Assembly: GCA_902801805.1 (NCBI GenBank)
Contig: CADCJP010000019.1
Coordinates: forward strand, 1 to 20,671
Origin: an uncultured Erysipelotrichaceae bacterium
GTDB lineage: Bacteria > Bacillota_I > Bacilli_A > RFN20 > CAG-826
Direction: 5' to 3'
Length of the DNA stretch: 20,671 nucleotides
A model generated the notes under the pieces. That model searched no databases. It saw only the letters and a list, made by a program, of their open reading frames with translations, and was not told the origin of the DNA. Below, one piece after another: positions 1 through 8,679 of this stretch (positions within the stretch are counted from its first letter, which is position 1; every line of letters begins with the position of its first letter). The translations under genes and the position numbers were made by a program.

Positions 1-860
1 GTGATTAACGAAGCGGTTAATAAAACTGTACCTAAACTAATCGTGAAGTCATTATCTTTAATACCAAGAACGTTTTGAACATAAAGAATGAAATATGGCA
101 TAAATACTTGCAAGCCAATATTGAAAACCATGAAGGCAATTAAAGTGATATATAAAACTGGATTAGCTTTAATGACACTTGGTCTAAAGCCATAAATAAT
201 ATTCTTAAAGTAAGATTCTTCTTTATTAGGAGTAACAACATCTTTAGGCGCTAAGAAGATGGAAGCAATACCAATAGCTAAGGTGATACCACCAAAGATA
301 TAGAAGAATAAGTCCCAACGTTTAGTGGCGCCATCTCCGACATCAACAAATATACCGGCTACAACGATAACAGCGATCAAGGCCAATAAAGGAAGAACAG
401 ATAAAACGCTTTCCACTTTACTGCGGTTATTCTCAGTAGTGTTATCAGTAACGAAAGCATTGAATGCCGCATCGTTTGCGGTGCTGCCAAAGAAGGTCAT
501 GACGCAGTCCATAATGACAATCAAAGTACCTGCCACAAAGGCATTATGTGCCACGATACTGATAGAGGAATGTGGATCTAAGAAGGCAAATAAAATAATG
601 GAGATACCCCAGAGGATATAACCAGTGGATATTAATAGTTTTCTTTTGCCTAATCTATCACTAACCGCACCCATTAATAATGTCGTAATAGTGGCAGCAG
701 CGGCGCTACATGCAGTCATGACTGGAATAAAGCCATATTCAGAAGTACAGTCAAAGACATAGACATTAAAGTAATTGTTTTCAATAGCCCACGCTAATTG
801 ACCAACAAAACCGGCTAAAATAAACATTAGCCATCTTCTAAGACCTATCTTATTATTCAT
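1..860 (-). CDS. MFS sugar-type transporter, partial (C-terminus outside window)
   Basis: The minus-strand frame opens with ATG at 860 and runs off the left edge, giving about 286 N-terminal residues. The protein is strongly hydrophobic with repeated membrane segments. Its cytoplasmic loop reads GAVSDRLGKRK, matching MFS motif A (G-x-x-x-D-R-x-G-R-R). The stretch around STANDAAFNAFVTDNTTE resembles the SLC45-like or glycoside/hexuronide-like MFS proteins of Firmicutes. A GGAG ribosome binding site lies just before the ATG. The gene begins 11 bases after the galactokinase stop codon, so it is very probably cotranscribed, which suggests uptake of galactose or a galactoside. The substrate is an inference from context only. 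The missing C-terminal half prevents a complete check of the fold. Confidence 0.85.
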   Translation of the reverse strand, partial: MNNKIGLRRWLMFILAGFVGQLAWAIENNYFNVYVFDCTSEYGFIPVMTACSAAAATITTLLMGAVSDRLGKRKLLISTGYILWGISIILFAFLDPHSSISIVAHNAFVAGTLIVIMDCVMTFFGSTANDAAFNAFVTDNTTENNRSKVESVLSVLPLLALIAVIVVAGIFVDVGDGATKRWDLFFYIFGGITLAIGIASIFLAPKDVVTPNKEESYFKNIIYGFRPSVIKANPVLYITLIAFMVFNIGLQVFMPYFILYVQNVLGIKDNDFTISLGTVLLTASLI

Positions 861-871
861 ACACGTCTCCT

Positions 872-2032
872 TTATTTTATTTCAGAAGGGATATTATTAC
901 GTATATTCACGAGGTGCACATTATGCTCCCCGTATTTAGCTTTACTTTCTTTTAAAACATTATCTAATTCAGTAATAGGCACTAAAGCAATTACTGAACC
1001 AGCAAAACCGCCACCGTTAATCTTAACGCCAGCTTTATTATTAGAGGCTTTCAAAATTAATTCACAAGCTTCAAGTGGTGAACCTTCTACCTTATCAACA
1101 TACATATTGTGTAATAAATCAGTGGATGATTCCCTTGATTCATTAATTAATCTCACTAATGTATCTAATTCATTTTCTTCAATGGCATCAAAGGCTTCTT
1201 TAACACGTCTATTTTCTCCATAAAAGTGTAACGCTCTTTCATAAGCTAATTTGCCACATTTATCAATCACGTCTTGCTTATTTTTGATAACTTCTGCTTC
1301 TTCAACTTCTCTTAAATACTCTTTTCCGAAGTGGTGGGCAACTTGATACATATCATCTGGGATAGCTTTATATAAATGGTCAAGTCCAGCGTGACTACCA
1401 CCAGAATTAACAATTACAAAGCAGTAGTTTTCTAAGACCGCTTTTAATGGTTTAACTCTTGGATTAGCGATATCTTCAAAATCAATATAAACAAGGCCAC
1501 CATAAGCGACACCAATTTGATCTAATAAGCCACACATCTTGCCGTAATATTCTCTTTCAGCAAATTGTCCGGCTTTACATAAGGTCATCAAAGGTATTTG
1601 CTCATTGTTAAATAACTTATTAAATGTTTGAGCGAATAATAATTCAAATGCAGCGCTACTGGAGACACCCGCGCCACCAGGGATTTCACTCTTAATATAA
1701 ATATCAAAGCCACCAATGTTATATTCCTTAGCTAAATAGGCTGCTACTCCTCTAACTAAGGCACTTGGTTGACCTTTTTCTTCTTCATTTTTATCTAAAG
1801 ATGATAAATCAATTGTGGTTTCAGCGAATCCTTCACTAAATAAATGCACTAATAAATCATCTCTTCTTTTAATAGAGGCATAAATCGATAAAGAACAAGT
1901 CGCAGCTAAACATAAACCATGGTTATGGTCTGTATGATTACCTAATACTTCAAATCTGCCACCGCAGCTAAGATAAAGCTCTGGTTCAGATTTATATTGT
2001 TCAATAAATTTATTCTTGAGGTACTTCTTCAT
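872..2032 (-). CDS. galK: Galactokinase
   Basis: This enzyme phosphorylates galactose to galactose-1-phosphate, the first committed step of the Leloir pathway, in the cytoplasm. At 386 residues it has the usual family length. The galactokinase signature appears as GGRFEVLGNHTDHNHG (about residues 24-39), with Asn where the classical motif has Glu, a variant I associate with Firmicutes galactokinases. The GHMP-kinase ATP loop is GGAGVSSSAAFE (about 119-130). The catalytic Asp is probably D171 in CGLLDQIGVAYG, and the C-terminal GHMP motif is KINGGGFAGS. The start overlaps the last 23 bases of the upstream DUF368 gene and has no strong ribosome binding site, so translation is probably coupled. 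The transporter gene follows at once. No other Leloir genes are in the window. Confidence 0.93.
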   Translation of the reverse strand: MKKYLKNKFIEQYKSEPELYLSCGGRFEVLGNHTDHNHGLCLAATCSLSIYASIKRRDDLLVHLFSEGFAETTIDLSSLDKNEEEKGQPSALVRGVAAYLAKEYNIGGFDIYIKSEIPGGAGVSSSAAFELLFAQTFNKLFNNEQIPLMTLCKAGQFAEREYYGKMCGLLDQIGVAYGGLVYIDFEDIANPRVKPLKAVLENYCFVIVNSGGSHAGLDHLYKAIPDDMYQVAHHFGKEYLREVEEAEVIKNKQDVIDKCGKLAYERALHFYGENRRVKEAFDAIEENELDTLVRLINESRESSTDLLHNMYVDKVEGSPLEACELILKASNNKAGVKINGGGFAGSVIALVPITELDNVLKESKAKYGEHNVHLVNIRNNIPSEIK

Positions 2033-3008
2033 CTTTCACTTCTAATTGTACTCTTTTTCTTTGAGTAACGACTAGTCGATAACTTAAGAAGGCACATAAC
2101 GCTAAGGTCACAAAACCAATAATCATTTCTAACCACATTGGTAAGACTGGATGAATAGTGTATTTATCACCTAAAGAAGCATCAGCCCAAACTCGATAGT
2201 AATTTACGATATTAGAATTTAAGAATAAGACTAAGATAGATCCAGCGATGAAACCAATAATCGCAAAGAAGGTTTCCTTACGCCATTTCTTTAATAAAAC
2301 GTTCATGATTTTAGAAACCACAACAACGCCGATTAAGCAACCAACAGCGAAACATCCTAAAACACCAAATAGGGCACCTGTGTGCGAGAAATCGCCATGT
2401 TTAAGCATTTCACTAGCCCAGCCTTTAACATTATCCACAAGTGGTCTATAGAAGCCTAAAATCAAAAGGATTAAAGAGCCTGATAAACCAGGAACAGTTA
2501 AGGCAACCGCAGCAATCGCACCAACTGGAATAAGTAGTAGATATAACCACCAAACTGGTTGAGGAGTAAATAAAGATTCAACGCTGAAATCATTAAGACC
2601 AGCGATAACATTTAAAACACCTAAGGCAATGACGAATAATGCACCTAATGCGATAAGTAAGACATATTTCTTATTAAGCTTTTCACCTTTAACTTCATCA
2701 GTAATGCCAGGGAAGGAACCAATTAAGAATCCTGCGAATACGCATATTAAAACAAACATTAAGTATTCAAAGGCATAAGAGAAGATAATGATGCACGCCA
2801 CTACGGCAATAACGATACCTAATAAGATAGGGATTAATACTTTAATAGCCCAGCCAAACTTCTTTCTAAAGTTATTAACTGCACCAATGATGTCTTCATA
2901 TACATGGAAGATAACGGCAATAGCAGCGCCGCTAACACCAGGAATCGCGGCTCCTGCACCGATGGCTAAACCAGCCACAAGTTTTCTAAACCATTCTTTA
3001 ATTTTCAT
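2010..3008 (-). CDS. DUF368 family polyprenyl-phosphate transporter (PopT-like)
   Basis: This 332-residue integral membrane protein belongs to DUF368. Members (PopT) are known to help return undecaprenyl phosphate, the lipid carrier of cell wall synthesis, across the membrane. The diagnostic feature is an internal repeat: IPGVSGAAIAVI near residue 22 and VPGLSGSLILLI near residue 170, each followed by an aromatic residue and a further hydrophobic segment. About eight to ten membrane segments are visible, and the tail is charged. It is the first gene of the galK-MFS operon, an odd partner for sugar uptake unless the link is simply envelope or sugar-polymer metabolism. The ATG at 3008 has no Shine-Dalgarno sequence, and a TATACT box ends only nine bases upstream, so the mRNA may be leaderless. 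The family call is secure; the transported lipid is inferred from the family. Confidence 0.88.
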   Translation of the reverse strand: MKIKEWFRKLVAGLAIGAGAAIPGVSGAAIAVIFHVYEDIIGAVNNFRKKFGWAIKVLIPILLGIVIAVVACIIIFSYAFEYLMFVLICVFAGFLIGSFPGITDEVKGEKLNKKYVLLIALGALFVIALGVLNVIAGLNDFSVESLFTPQPVWWLYLLLIPVGAIAAVALTVPGLSGSLILLILGFYRPLVDNVKGWASEMLKHGDFSHTGALFGVLGCFAVGCLIGVVVVSKIMNVLLKKWRKETFFAIIGFIAGSILVLFLNSNIVNYYRVWADASLGDKYTIHPVLPMWLEMIIGFVTLALCAFLSYRLVVTQRKRVQLEVKDEEVPQE

Positions 3009-3017
3009 ACATACAAA

Positions 3018-3046
3018 AGTATACGAAACTTATTAAGTTTAGTAAA
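3018..3046 (-). promoter_or_regulatory. Promoter of the DUF368-galK-MFS operon
   Basis: Read on the minus strand, TTTACT (3046-3041) and TATACT (3023-3018) are 17 bases apart. The -10 box ends nine bases before the ATG at 3008, predicting a 5' leader of about three bases. It overlaps the upstream part of the divergent pth promoter, so the two transcripts may compete for polymerase. Confidence 0.5.
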
Positions 3047-3058
3047 TTCTTTTCATTG

Positions 3059-3067
3059 TGCTATAAT
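3059..3067 (+). promoter_or_regulatory. Extended -10 promoter of pth
   Basis: TGCTATAAT is a perfect extended -10 element (TG at 3059-3060, TATAAT at 3062-3067). There is no convincing -35 box, as is usual for extended -10 promoters. Transcription should begin near 3074, only about nine bases before the pth ATG at 3083. Confidence 0.65.
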
Positions 3068-3082
3068 TGTTCGCGTAGATTT

Positions 3083-3637
3083 ATGAAACTGATTGTAGGC
3101 TTAGGTAATCCAGGTAAAAAATACGACAAAACTCGTCATAACATGGGCTTCATGGCTATCGACCTTTTAGCGGATCAAGCAAAGATCGATATTGATAAGG
3201 AAGTCTTCCATGCTTTACTCGGTAGAGGAAAGATATATGGCGAGGATGTGATCTTATTTAAGCCACAAACATTCATGAATTTATCCGGAACAGCGGTGCA
3301 AGAAGTTGTCCATTATTTCAAGATTGAAATGGATGACATTATCGTTGTTTACGATGACATGGCTTTAGAACCAGGAAGAATCAGAATTAGAAAAGAAGGT
3401 TCTTCAGGTGGTCATAAAGGCATGCAAAACATTATTGATTGTTTATCAACCGACAAGATTAAAAGAATTCGTATTGGTATTGGTGAACCAGGTGAATGGG
3501 ATACTGTTGACTTTGTTTTATCAAAACCACTTAAAGACGAACAACCTTTAATCGATGAAGCGATTGAAAACGCTGTTGGTGCATTAAAGGAGGCAATTAA
3601 GTCTGATTTTGATCGGGCGATGAACAAATTTAATTAG
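3083..3637 (+). CDS. pth: Peptidyl-tRNA hydrolase
   Basis: Pth cleaves the ester bond of peptidyl-tRNAs that drop off ribosomes and so recycles tRNA. The protein begins MKLIVGLGNPG followed by Y-x-x-T-R-H-N-x-G, the family signature with the catalytic His. Further on it has FKPQTFMNLSG, the YDDMALEPG segment and GSSGGHKGMQNI, all standard for the bacterial enzyme. From this start it has 184 residues, the normal length. An ATG nine codons upstream (3056) is in frame, but it lies over the promoter and adds residues foreign to the family, so I rejected it. There is no Shine-Dalgarno sequence before 3083. mfd follows after 16 bases, as in the Bacillus order pth-(fin)-mfd. The stop is TAG, the only one among the complete genes. 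Confidence 0.95.
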   Translation: MKLIVGLGNPGKKYDKTRHNMGFMAIDLLADQAKIDIDKEVFHALLGRGKIYGEDVILFKPQTFMNLSGTAVQEVVHYFKIEMDDIIVVYDDMALEPGRIRIRKEGSSGGHKGMQNIIDCLSTDKIKRIRIGIGEPGEWDTVDFVLSKPLKDEQPLIDEAIENAVGALKEAIKSDFDRAMNKFN

Positions 3638-3653
3638 TTAAAGGAGGTAGAAT

Positions 3654-6600
3654 TTGAACCTTTTTAACAAGTTAAAATCTAATAGTGTAACCCCCCTCTT
3701 CGAAAAGAAAATGGGGCATTTTGTCGTTGATGATAATAATGGAATTGCCCTTTTAGTGGCTTCTTCCTTTAAGAATAAAAAAGAACCATATCTTCTAATT
3801 ACTTCTAATTTATATAAAGCTCAACAAATCTATTCCTCACTTGTTTCCTTCTTATCAAAGGATGATGTTTTATTATTCCCAAGTGATGAACTCATTAGAG
3901 CGGAGACTATTGCCCAATCTAAAGAAATGGCGGCTCATCGTCTCTTCGTTTTAAATGAAATCTTAAATAGAAGTAATGTCATTGTCATTGCCAACTTAGC
4001 GAGTGCGTGTCGTTATTTACCCGCTCCAGAGTTATTTAGAAATCGAACATTCTCTATTAAAAAAGGTAAGCGCTACCAATTAGATGATTTAAGAAGAAGA
4101 TTAATCGCTAATGGCTATGCTTGTGTTAATAAGGTCGACCAATCATTACAGTTTGCCATTAGAGGTGATGTTTTAGATATCTTCTCAGTTAATAACGATA
4201 ATCCAGTCCGTATTGAATTCTTCGATGATGAAGTGGAAAGCATGCGTTATTTTGACTTAGCTAAACAAACATCAATTGGAATGTTAGAAGAAGTCACTAT
4301 CTTACCAGCTTCAGATATCTTATTTAGCAATGAAGAAAAGCTTAATTCTACGGAAAAACTATATAAGAATTTAGAAAAAGATAAAGATGTTCTAGGATTA
4401 ACTCTTTTTGAGAAATTAAGGGACACGGTAGATGATTTAGTCTTTACTTTGAGTGAAGGACAAATCGATGAAAAGTTCTATAAATACTATGGTTATTTAA
4501 CTGATAATCATTATTCAATTTTTGATTATTGTTCTAACTATAAAAAGGTCTTTGTGGATTATAACGGTATTATTGCCTCTAATAAGATGCTCCAAAATGA
4601 CTCTCATGTTTATTTAGATGAGTTATATGAAAATGGTAAAGCCCTATCAAGATTAGAGATCTATCAAGACATTAACCGTCTCGTGGACTTTAACCATAAC
4701 ATTACTACTTCGAATCTCATTGATTCACCTGCCGCGATTACTTTCCCAGTGAAAGCAGTTCCGTTTCAAGCCAGCAAGAAATCAGATGCGATTAACATTA
4801 TCTTTTCCTATATCAATGATGGCTATCAAATCGTTTTAGCCCTAAATAACAAAGAACATATCCATTTAGCAGAGCAAATCTTAGACTTCCAACACATTAA
4901 ATATCAAGTTGTGGATGGCTTTGATTTACCAAAAGAAGGCAAGGTGGGTATCAGTTTAATTAACTTGAGTAGTGGTTTTGTCTTAACTGAAGAAAAGATT
5001 GCCTACTTAACAAGCGCGGAACTATTTAATGAAAAAGTTAGAACCGCGAGATTTGATAATAGATTTAAAGAAGCAACGATTCTTAGAAGCTATGAAGAAC
5101 TTGAACCAGGTGACTATGTCGTTCATGAATATCAAGGTATTGGTCAATTTATCGCTCTTCAAACATTAGAAACTAATGGCACTCATAAAGACTATTTAAA
5201 GATTGCTTATTGGGGTAATGAATTCTTATATGTTCCAGTTCAACAATTCCAATTAGTAAGAAAGTACTTAGGTAAAGAAGGTGCTGCGCCTAGATTAAGC
5301 CACTTACATAGTAAAGACTGGGAAAACACTAAAAAGAAAGTTAAAGCGAGAGTTAACGATTTAGCGGAACGCTTAATGCAACTTTATGTTGAAAGAAGTA
5401 AAGCACAAGGCTTTGCCTTCCAACAAGATGATGAATTCCAAGAGCAATTTGAAAATGAATTCGATTATCCATTAACTCGTGATCAAGAAAGAGCGCTTAA
5501 TGAGATTAAAAAAGATATGGAATCTCCTCAACCAATGGACCGCTTATTATGTGGTGATGTTGGTTTTGGTAAAACTGAAGTGGCTTTTAGAGCGGCATTT
5601 AAGGCTATCTTATCAGGTAAACAAGTCGCTATTTTATGTCCGACTACATTATTAGCAAGGCAACACTATGAATTAGCGTGTAAGCGTTTTGCGAACTTCG
5701 ATGTCAATATCGCGGTCTTCTCTAGACTCGTTAAAGCTAGCCAACAAACTAAGTATATGAAAGAGGTTGAAGCGGGCATCACCCACCTCATAATCGGTAC
5801 ACATAGGCTTCTTTCTAAGAATTTACACTTCAATAACTTAGGTTTATTAATCGTTGATGAAGAACAACGTTTTGGTGTGGAACAAAAGGAAAGAATTAAA
5901 GAAATTAAAAAGGACATTGATGTCTTAACATTATCCGCGACGCCTATTCCTAGAACATTACAAATCTCTTTAATTGGTGTTAGAAGTATGTCGAAGATTG
6001 ATACTCCTCCACAAGATAGAATGCCAATCCAAACATACGTCACCCCATTTAGATTAGATGTTGTTAAAGAATTAATTGAAAGAGAATTAGGTAGAAACGG
6101 ACAAGTCTTCTATCTTCATAACAATATAGCCACCTTATATAACAGAGTGGCGACTTTACAGAAAATGATGCCTAATGTCCATATTGGTGTAGCGCATGGC
6201 AAGATGGAAAGAGATGACATTGAAGATGTAATGATGCGTTTCTATGAAGGTGAGATTGATGTTTTAGTGTCCACCTCCATTATTGAAAACGGTATTGATG
6301 TCCCTAATGCGAATATGATTATCGTTGAAGATAGTGAGAACTATGGCTTATCTCAACTTTATCAAATCAAAGGACGTGTCGGCCGTTCTTCTAGAATTGC
6401 CTATGCTTATTTAATGTATAGCGAATATAAAGTCTTAAATGAAAAAGCCCAAAAGAGATTGAAAGCACTTCAAGATTTTACCGAACTCGGTAGCGGTTAT
6501 AAGATCGCTCAAAGAGACTTAATGATTAGAGGTGCTGGTGACATCTTAGGCCCTGAACAAGCGGGATTTATTGATTCTATTGGTTTAGATATGTATATCA

Positions 6601-7133
6601 AACTTCTTAACGACGCAGTTAAGGAAAAGATGGAAGGTAAACCTATTGAAGAAGAAAACGTCGATATTAATCCAACACTTGATATCGATGCATATATTCC
6701 AAATAGCTATGCTAAAGAGGGCGATAAGATTGAACTATATCAAGAAATCTTACATGCGCCTTCATTATTTGATCTTGATTTTATTAAAGAGAAAACACGC
6801 GACGTTTATGGAAGGCTTCCAGAAGAAGTGGAAATGTTATTCTCTAAACGTAGCATTGATTTATTAACTAAAGAGGCTAAAGTCCAAAAGTTAATGGATA
6901 AACCAAAGTTTGTGGAAATCAACTTAGGTGATGAATATATCAATATTAAAGGAATTGGTAATATTTTATTTGAAGCATTAATTCCATTTTTAGCATTTGT
7001 GAAAATAAGTTATGCTAATAATGTCTTCAAGATATTACTTAATAAAGGTAAGAATTGGATTTATGATTTAGAAAATATCCTTAAGAGCTTACTAGAAATA
7101 CAGAACCACTTTTCGGTGAAGGAAATTGTTTAA
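3654..7133 (+). CDS. mfd: Transcription-repair coupling factor
   Basis: Mfd removes RNA polymerase stalled at DNA lesions and recruits UvrA for nucleotide excision repair. At 1159 residues it has the full family length (about 1150-1180). The N-terminal third is the UvrB-like region. An RNA-polymerase-interacting segment follows (LEPGDYVVHEYQGIGQF and the residues after it). The translocase has Walker A GDVGFGKT (residues 634-641) and the DEEQ box (735-738), with the helicase motifs TLSATPIPRT and GRVGRSSR downstream. The start is TTG at 3654, chosen because AGGAGG at 3642-3647 lies six bases before it and the residues that follow fit the family N-terminus. rqcP begins directly after the stop. 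Confidence 0.96.
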   Translation: MNLFNKLKSNSVTPLFEKKMGHFVVDDNNGIALLVASSFKNKKEPYLLITSNLYKAQQIYSSLVSFLSKDDVLLFPSDELIRAETIAQSKEMAAHRLFVLNEILNRSNVIVIANLASACRYLPAPELFRNRTFSIKKGKRYQLDDLRRRLIANGYACVNKVDQSLQFAIRGDVLDIFSVNNDNPVRIEFFDDEVESMRYFDLAKQTSIGMLEEVTILPASDILFSNEEKLNSTEKLYKNLEKDKDVLGLTLFEKLRDTVDDLVFTLSEGQIDEKFYKYYGYLTDNHYSIFDYCSNYKKVFVDYNGIIASNKMLQNDSHVYLDELYENGKALSRLEIYQDINRLVDFNHNITTSNLIDSPAAITFPVKAVPFQASKKSDAINIIFSYINDGYQIVLALNNKEHIHLAEQILDFQHIKYQVVDGFDLPKEGKVGISLINLSSGFVLTEEKIAYLTSAELFNEKVRTARFDNRFKEATILRSYEELEPGDYVVHEYQGIGQFIALQTLETNGTHKDYLKIAYWGNEFLYVPVQQFQLVRKYLGKEGAAPRLSHLHSKDWENTKKKVKARVNDLAERLMQLYVERSKAQGFAFQQDDEFQEQFENEFDYPLTRDQERALNEIKKDMESPQPMDRLLCGDVGFGKTEVAFRAAFKAILSGKQVAILCPTTLLARQHYELACKRFANFDVNIAVFSRLVKASQQTKYMKEVEAGITHLIIGTHRLLSKNLHFNNLGLLIVDEEQRFGVEQKERIKEIKKDIDVLTLSATPIPRTLQISLIGVRSMSKIDTPPQDRMPIQTYVTPFRLDVVKELIERELGRNGQVFYLHNNIATLYNRVATLQKMMPNVHIGVAHGKMERDDIEDVMMRFYEGEIDVLVSTSIIENGIDVPNANMIIVEDSENYGLSQLYQIKGRVGRSSRIAYAYLMYSEYKVLNEKAQKRLKALQDFTELGSGYKIAQRDLMIRGAGDILGPEQAGFIDSIGLDMYIKLLNDAVKEKMEGKPIEEENVDINPTLDIDAYIPNSYAKEGDKIELYQEILHAPSLFDLDFIKEKTRDVYGRLPEEVEMLFSKRSIDLLTKEAKVQKLMDKPKFVEINLGDEYINIKGIGNILFEALIPFLAFVKISYANNVFKILLNKGKNWIYDLENILKSLLEIQNHFSVKEIV

Positions 7134-7134
7134 A

Positions 7135-7392
7135 ATGCGTTTAGATTTAGTACTTAAATTATCAGGTTTGATTAAAAGAAGAACAGTCGCAAAAGAACTC
7201 GCAGAACGCGGCCGTATTTTGATTAACGATCGTGTTGCAAAACCATCAAGCGAAGTGAAAGATAATGACCGTTTAGAACTCCATTTAGGTAACCGTGTTT
7301 TACTCGTTGAAATCACCTTTGAATTAAGATACAAAAAGGAATTCCCAATCTATAAAGAGATCCTCACAACCAAGGTCAACGCTGATGCTTAA
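7135..7392 (+). CDS. rqcP: S4-domain RNA-binding protein RqcP (YabO/RlbA family)
   Basis: RqcP binds the 50S subunit and acts with RqcH in C-terminal alanine tailing of nascent chains on stalled large subunits, the bacterial ribosome-associated quality control pathway. The start MRLDLVLKLSGLIKRR and the following VAKELAERGRILINDRVAKPSSEVK form a single S4 RNA-binding domain. This protein of about 85 residues matches the length and sequence pattern of Bacillus YabO. I chose ATG 7135, one base after the mfd stop; a TTG nine bases upstream would give three extra residues. The last eight bases overlap tilS. The position between mfd and tilS is the Bacillus arrangement with the intervening sporulation and division genes missing. 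Confidence 0.9.
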   Translation: MRLDLVLKLSGLIKRRTVAKELAERGRILINDRVAKPSSEVKDNDRLELHLGNRVLLVEITFELRYKKEFPIYKEILTTKVNADA

Positions 7393-8587
7393 TCTCAATA
7401 AAAACCAAAAATATTTATTAGCTTGTTCGCATGGACCAGACTCGATGGCCCTCTTTTATATGTTGAAAGAAGAAGGTTATAACTTTGCAGTGGCACATGT
7501 TAACTATCATCTCCGTGAAGAGAGTGATGAAGAGCAAAGAGAACTAGAAGCGTACTGTAAGAAAAATAACATCGAATTATACGTTAAAGAAGTCAATGAA
7601 TCTTTAGGTAACAATAACCTTGAAGAACAGTGCAGAATTATCCGCTACACGTTCTTCAAAGAGCTAGTAAATAAGTATCATTTTTATGCTGTTTTAATTG
7701 CCCATAATCAAGATGACGTCATTGAGACCTATTTAATGCAAAAAACTCGGCAAAACTTGGTTGAATTTTTCGGAATTAAAGAAAATCCTATTATTTTCGA
7801 CACAAAAATTATTAGGCCTGTGCTCGGGTTTACAAAACAAGAATTATTATTTTTTTGTGATATCAACAAGGTCAAATACTCTATCGATAAGACAAATCTT
7901 CAAGACGCATTTTTGCGTAACAAAATTAGACATCAAGTTGTCGAGAAAATGAGTAAAGAAGAAAGAGAAAAGATCCTTGAAGAAATGGCGTTAGAAAACG
8001 AAAAGCTCGCGAAACTACAAAAGAAGATTTCTGAAATTAAAACTAAAAGTATTGAAGAATATAATAGGTTAACTGATGATGAGTTCTTATATGCTGTTGT
8101 AAGTCTTGGTAGAAAGATCAAACCTAACTTTGTAATGAGCCGCGCTCAAGGTTTAGAAATTAGAAAAATCTTTAAATCTGACAAGGCCAATGTCAGCGTG
8201 GATATCTCTGGTCTCAAGCTTGTGAAAAGCTATGATTCTTTTGATTTAATTGAGGATGGAAAAGAGCAAGATTTCTCTTTCGAAATTAAAGAACCAATGA
8301 AGTTAGAAACTGAGTATTTCTTCTTAGATTTTACTGGTGATACAAGCAATCGAAATGTCACTCTTGATGACTATCCATTAACGATTAGAAACGCTAAGCC
8401 AGAAGATACCTACATTATCAGTGGTTACTCTAAACAATTAAGACGTTTGTTTATTGACTGGAAAGTTCCTGTCACCTTAAGAAAGAGATGGCCAGTCATT
8501 GTTAATAAAAAAGGAATTATCGTGTACGTTCCACGCTATCAAAAGGAATTCAAAAAAGCAGACAACTGCAATTTTTATGTTAAATAA
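7385..8587 (+). CDS. tilS: tRNA(Ile)-lysidine synthase
   Basis: TilS joins lysine to cytidine 34 of the tRNA(Ile) CAU anticodon, so that it reads AUA and is charged with isoleucine; it is normally essential. The N-terminal N-type ATP pyrophosphatase domain has its P-loop at residues 15-20, reading SHGPDS instead of the usual SGGxDS. AHVNYHLREESDEE and AHNQDDVIETYLMQ are the other TilS blocks. The C-terminal TilS domain is recognisable at LRRLFIDWKVPVTLRKRWPVI. The 400 residues are shorter than the Bacillus protein. Translation starts at 7385 inside the end of rqcP, with AAGG at 7372-7375. It has no hpt partner downstream, unlike many Firmicutes. Confidence 0.93.
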   Translation: MLNLNKNQKYLLACSHGPDSMALFYMLKEEGYNFAVAHVNYHLREESDEEQRELEAYCKKNNIELYVKEVNESLGNNNLEEQCRIIRYTFFKELVNKYHFYAVLIAHNQDDVIETYLMQKTRQNLVEFFGIKENPIIFDTKIIRPVLGFTKQELLFFCDINKVKYSIDKTNLQDAFLRNKIRHQVVEKMSKEEREKILEEMALENEKLAKLQKKISEIKTKSIEEYNRLTDDEFLYAVVSLGRKIKPNFVMSRAQGLEIRKIFKSDKANVSVDISGLKLVKSYDSFDLIEDGKEQDFSFEIKEPMKLETEYFFLDFTGDTSNRNVTLDDYPLTIRNAKPEDTYIISGYSKQLRRLFIDWKVPVTLRKRWPVIVNKKGIIVYVPRYQKEFKKADNCNFYVK

Positions 8588-8633
8588 AGTCTATTAGGTG
8601 CGTTTTTCTTTTATTAAATAAAGAAATATGCCT

Positions 8634-8639
8634 ATAATT
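8634..8639 (+). promoter_or_regulatory. -10 box upstream of ftsH
   Basis: A perfect TATAAT sits 40 bases before the ftsH ATG in the 92-base gap after tilS. Only a weak TTTATT lies at the expected -35 position. A start near 8646 would give a leader of about 34 bases that contains the strong AAGGAGG ribosome binding site (8665-8671). Confidence 0.5.
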
Positions 8640-8679
8640 AATCAAATCGATAAACGTTTATATCAAGGAGGTAGAAATT

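Noticed and set aside
3056..3082. Upstream ATG for pth adding nine residues
   Set aside because: The added codons coincide with the TATAAT promoter element, and family members begin at the MKLIVGLGNPG start.
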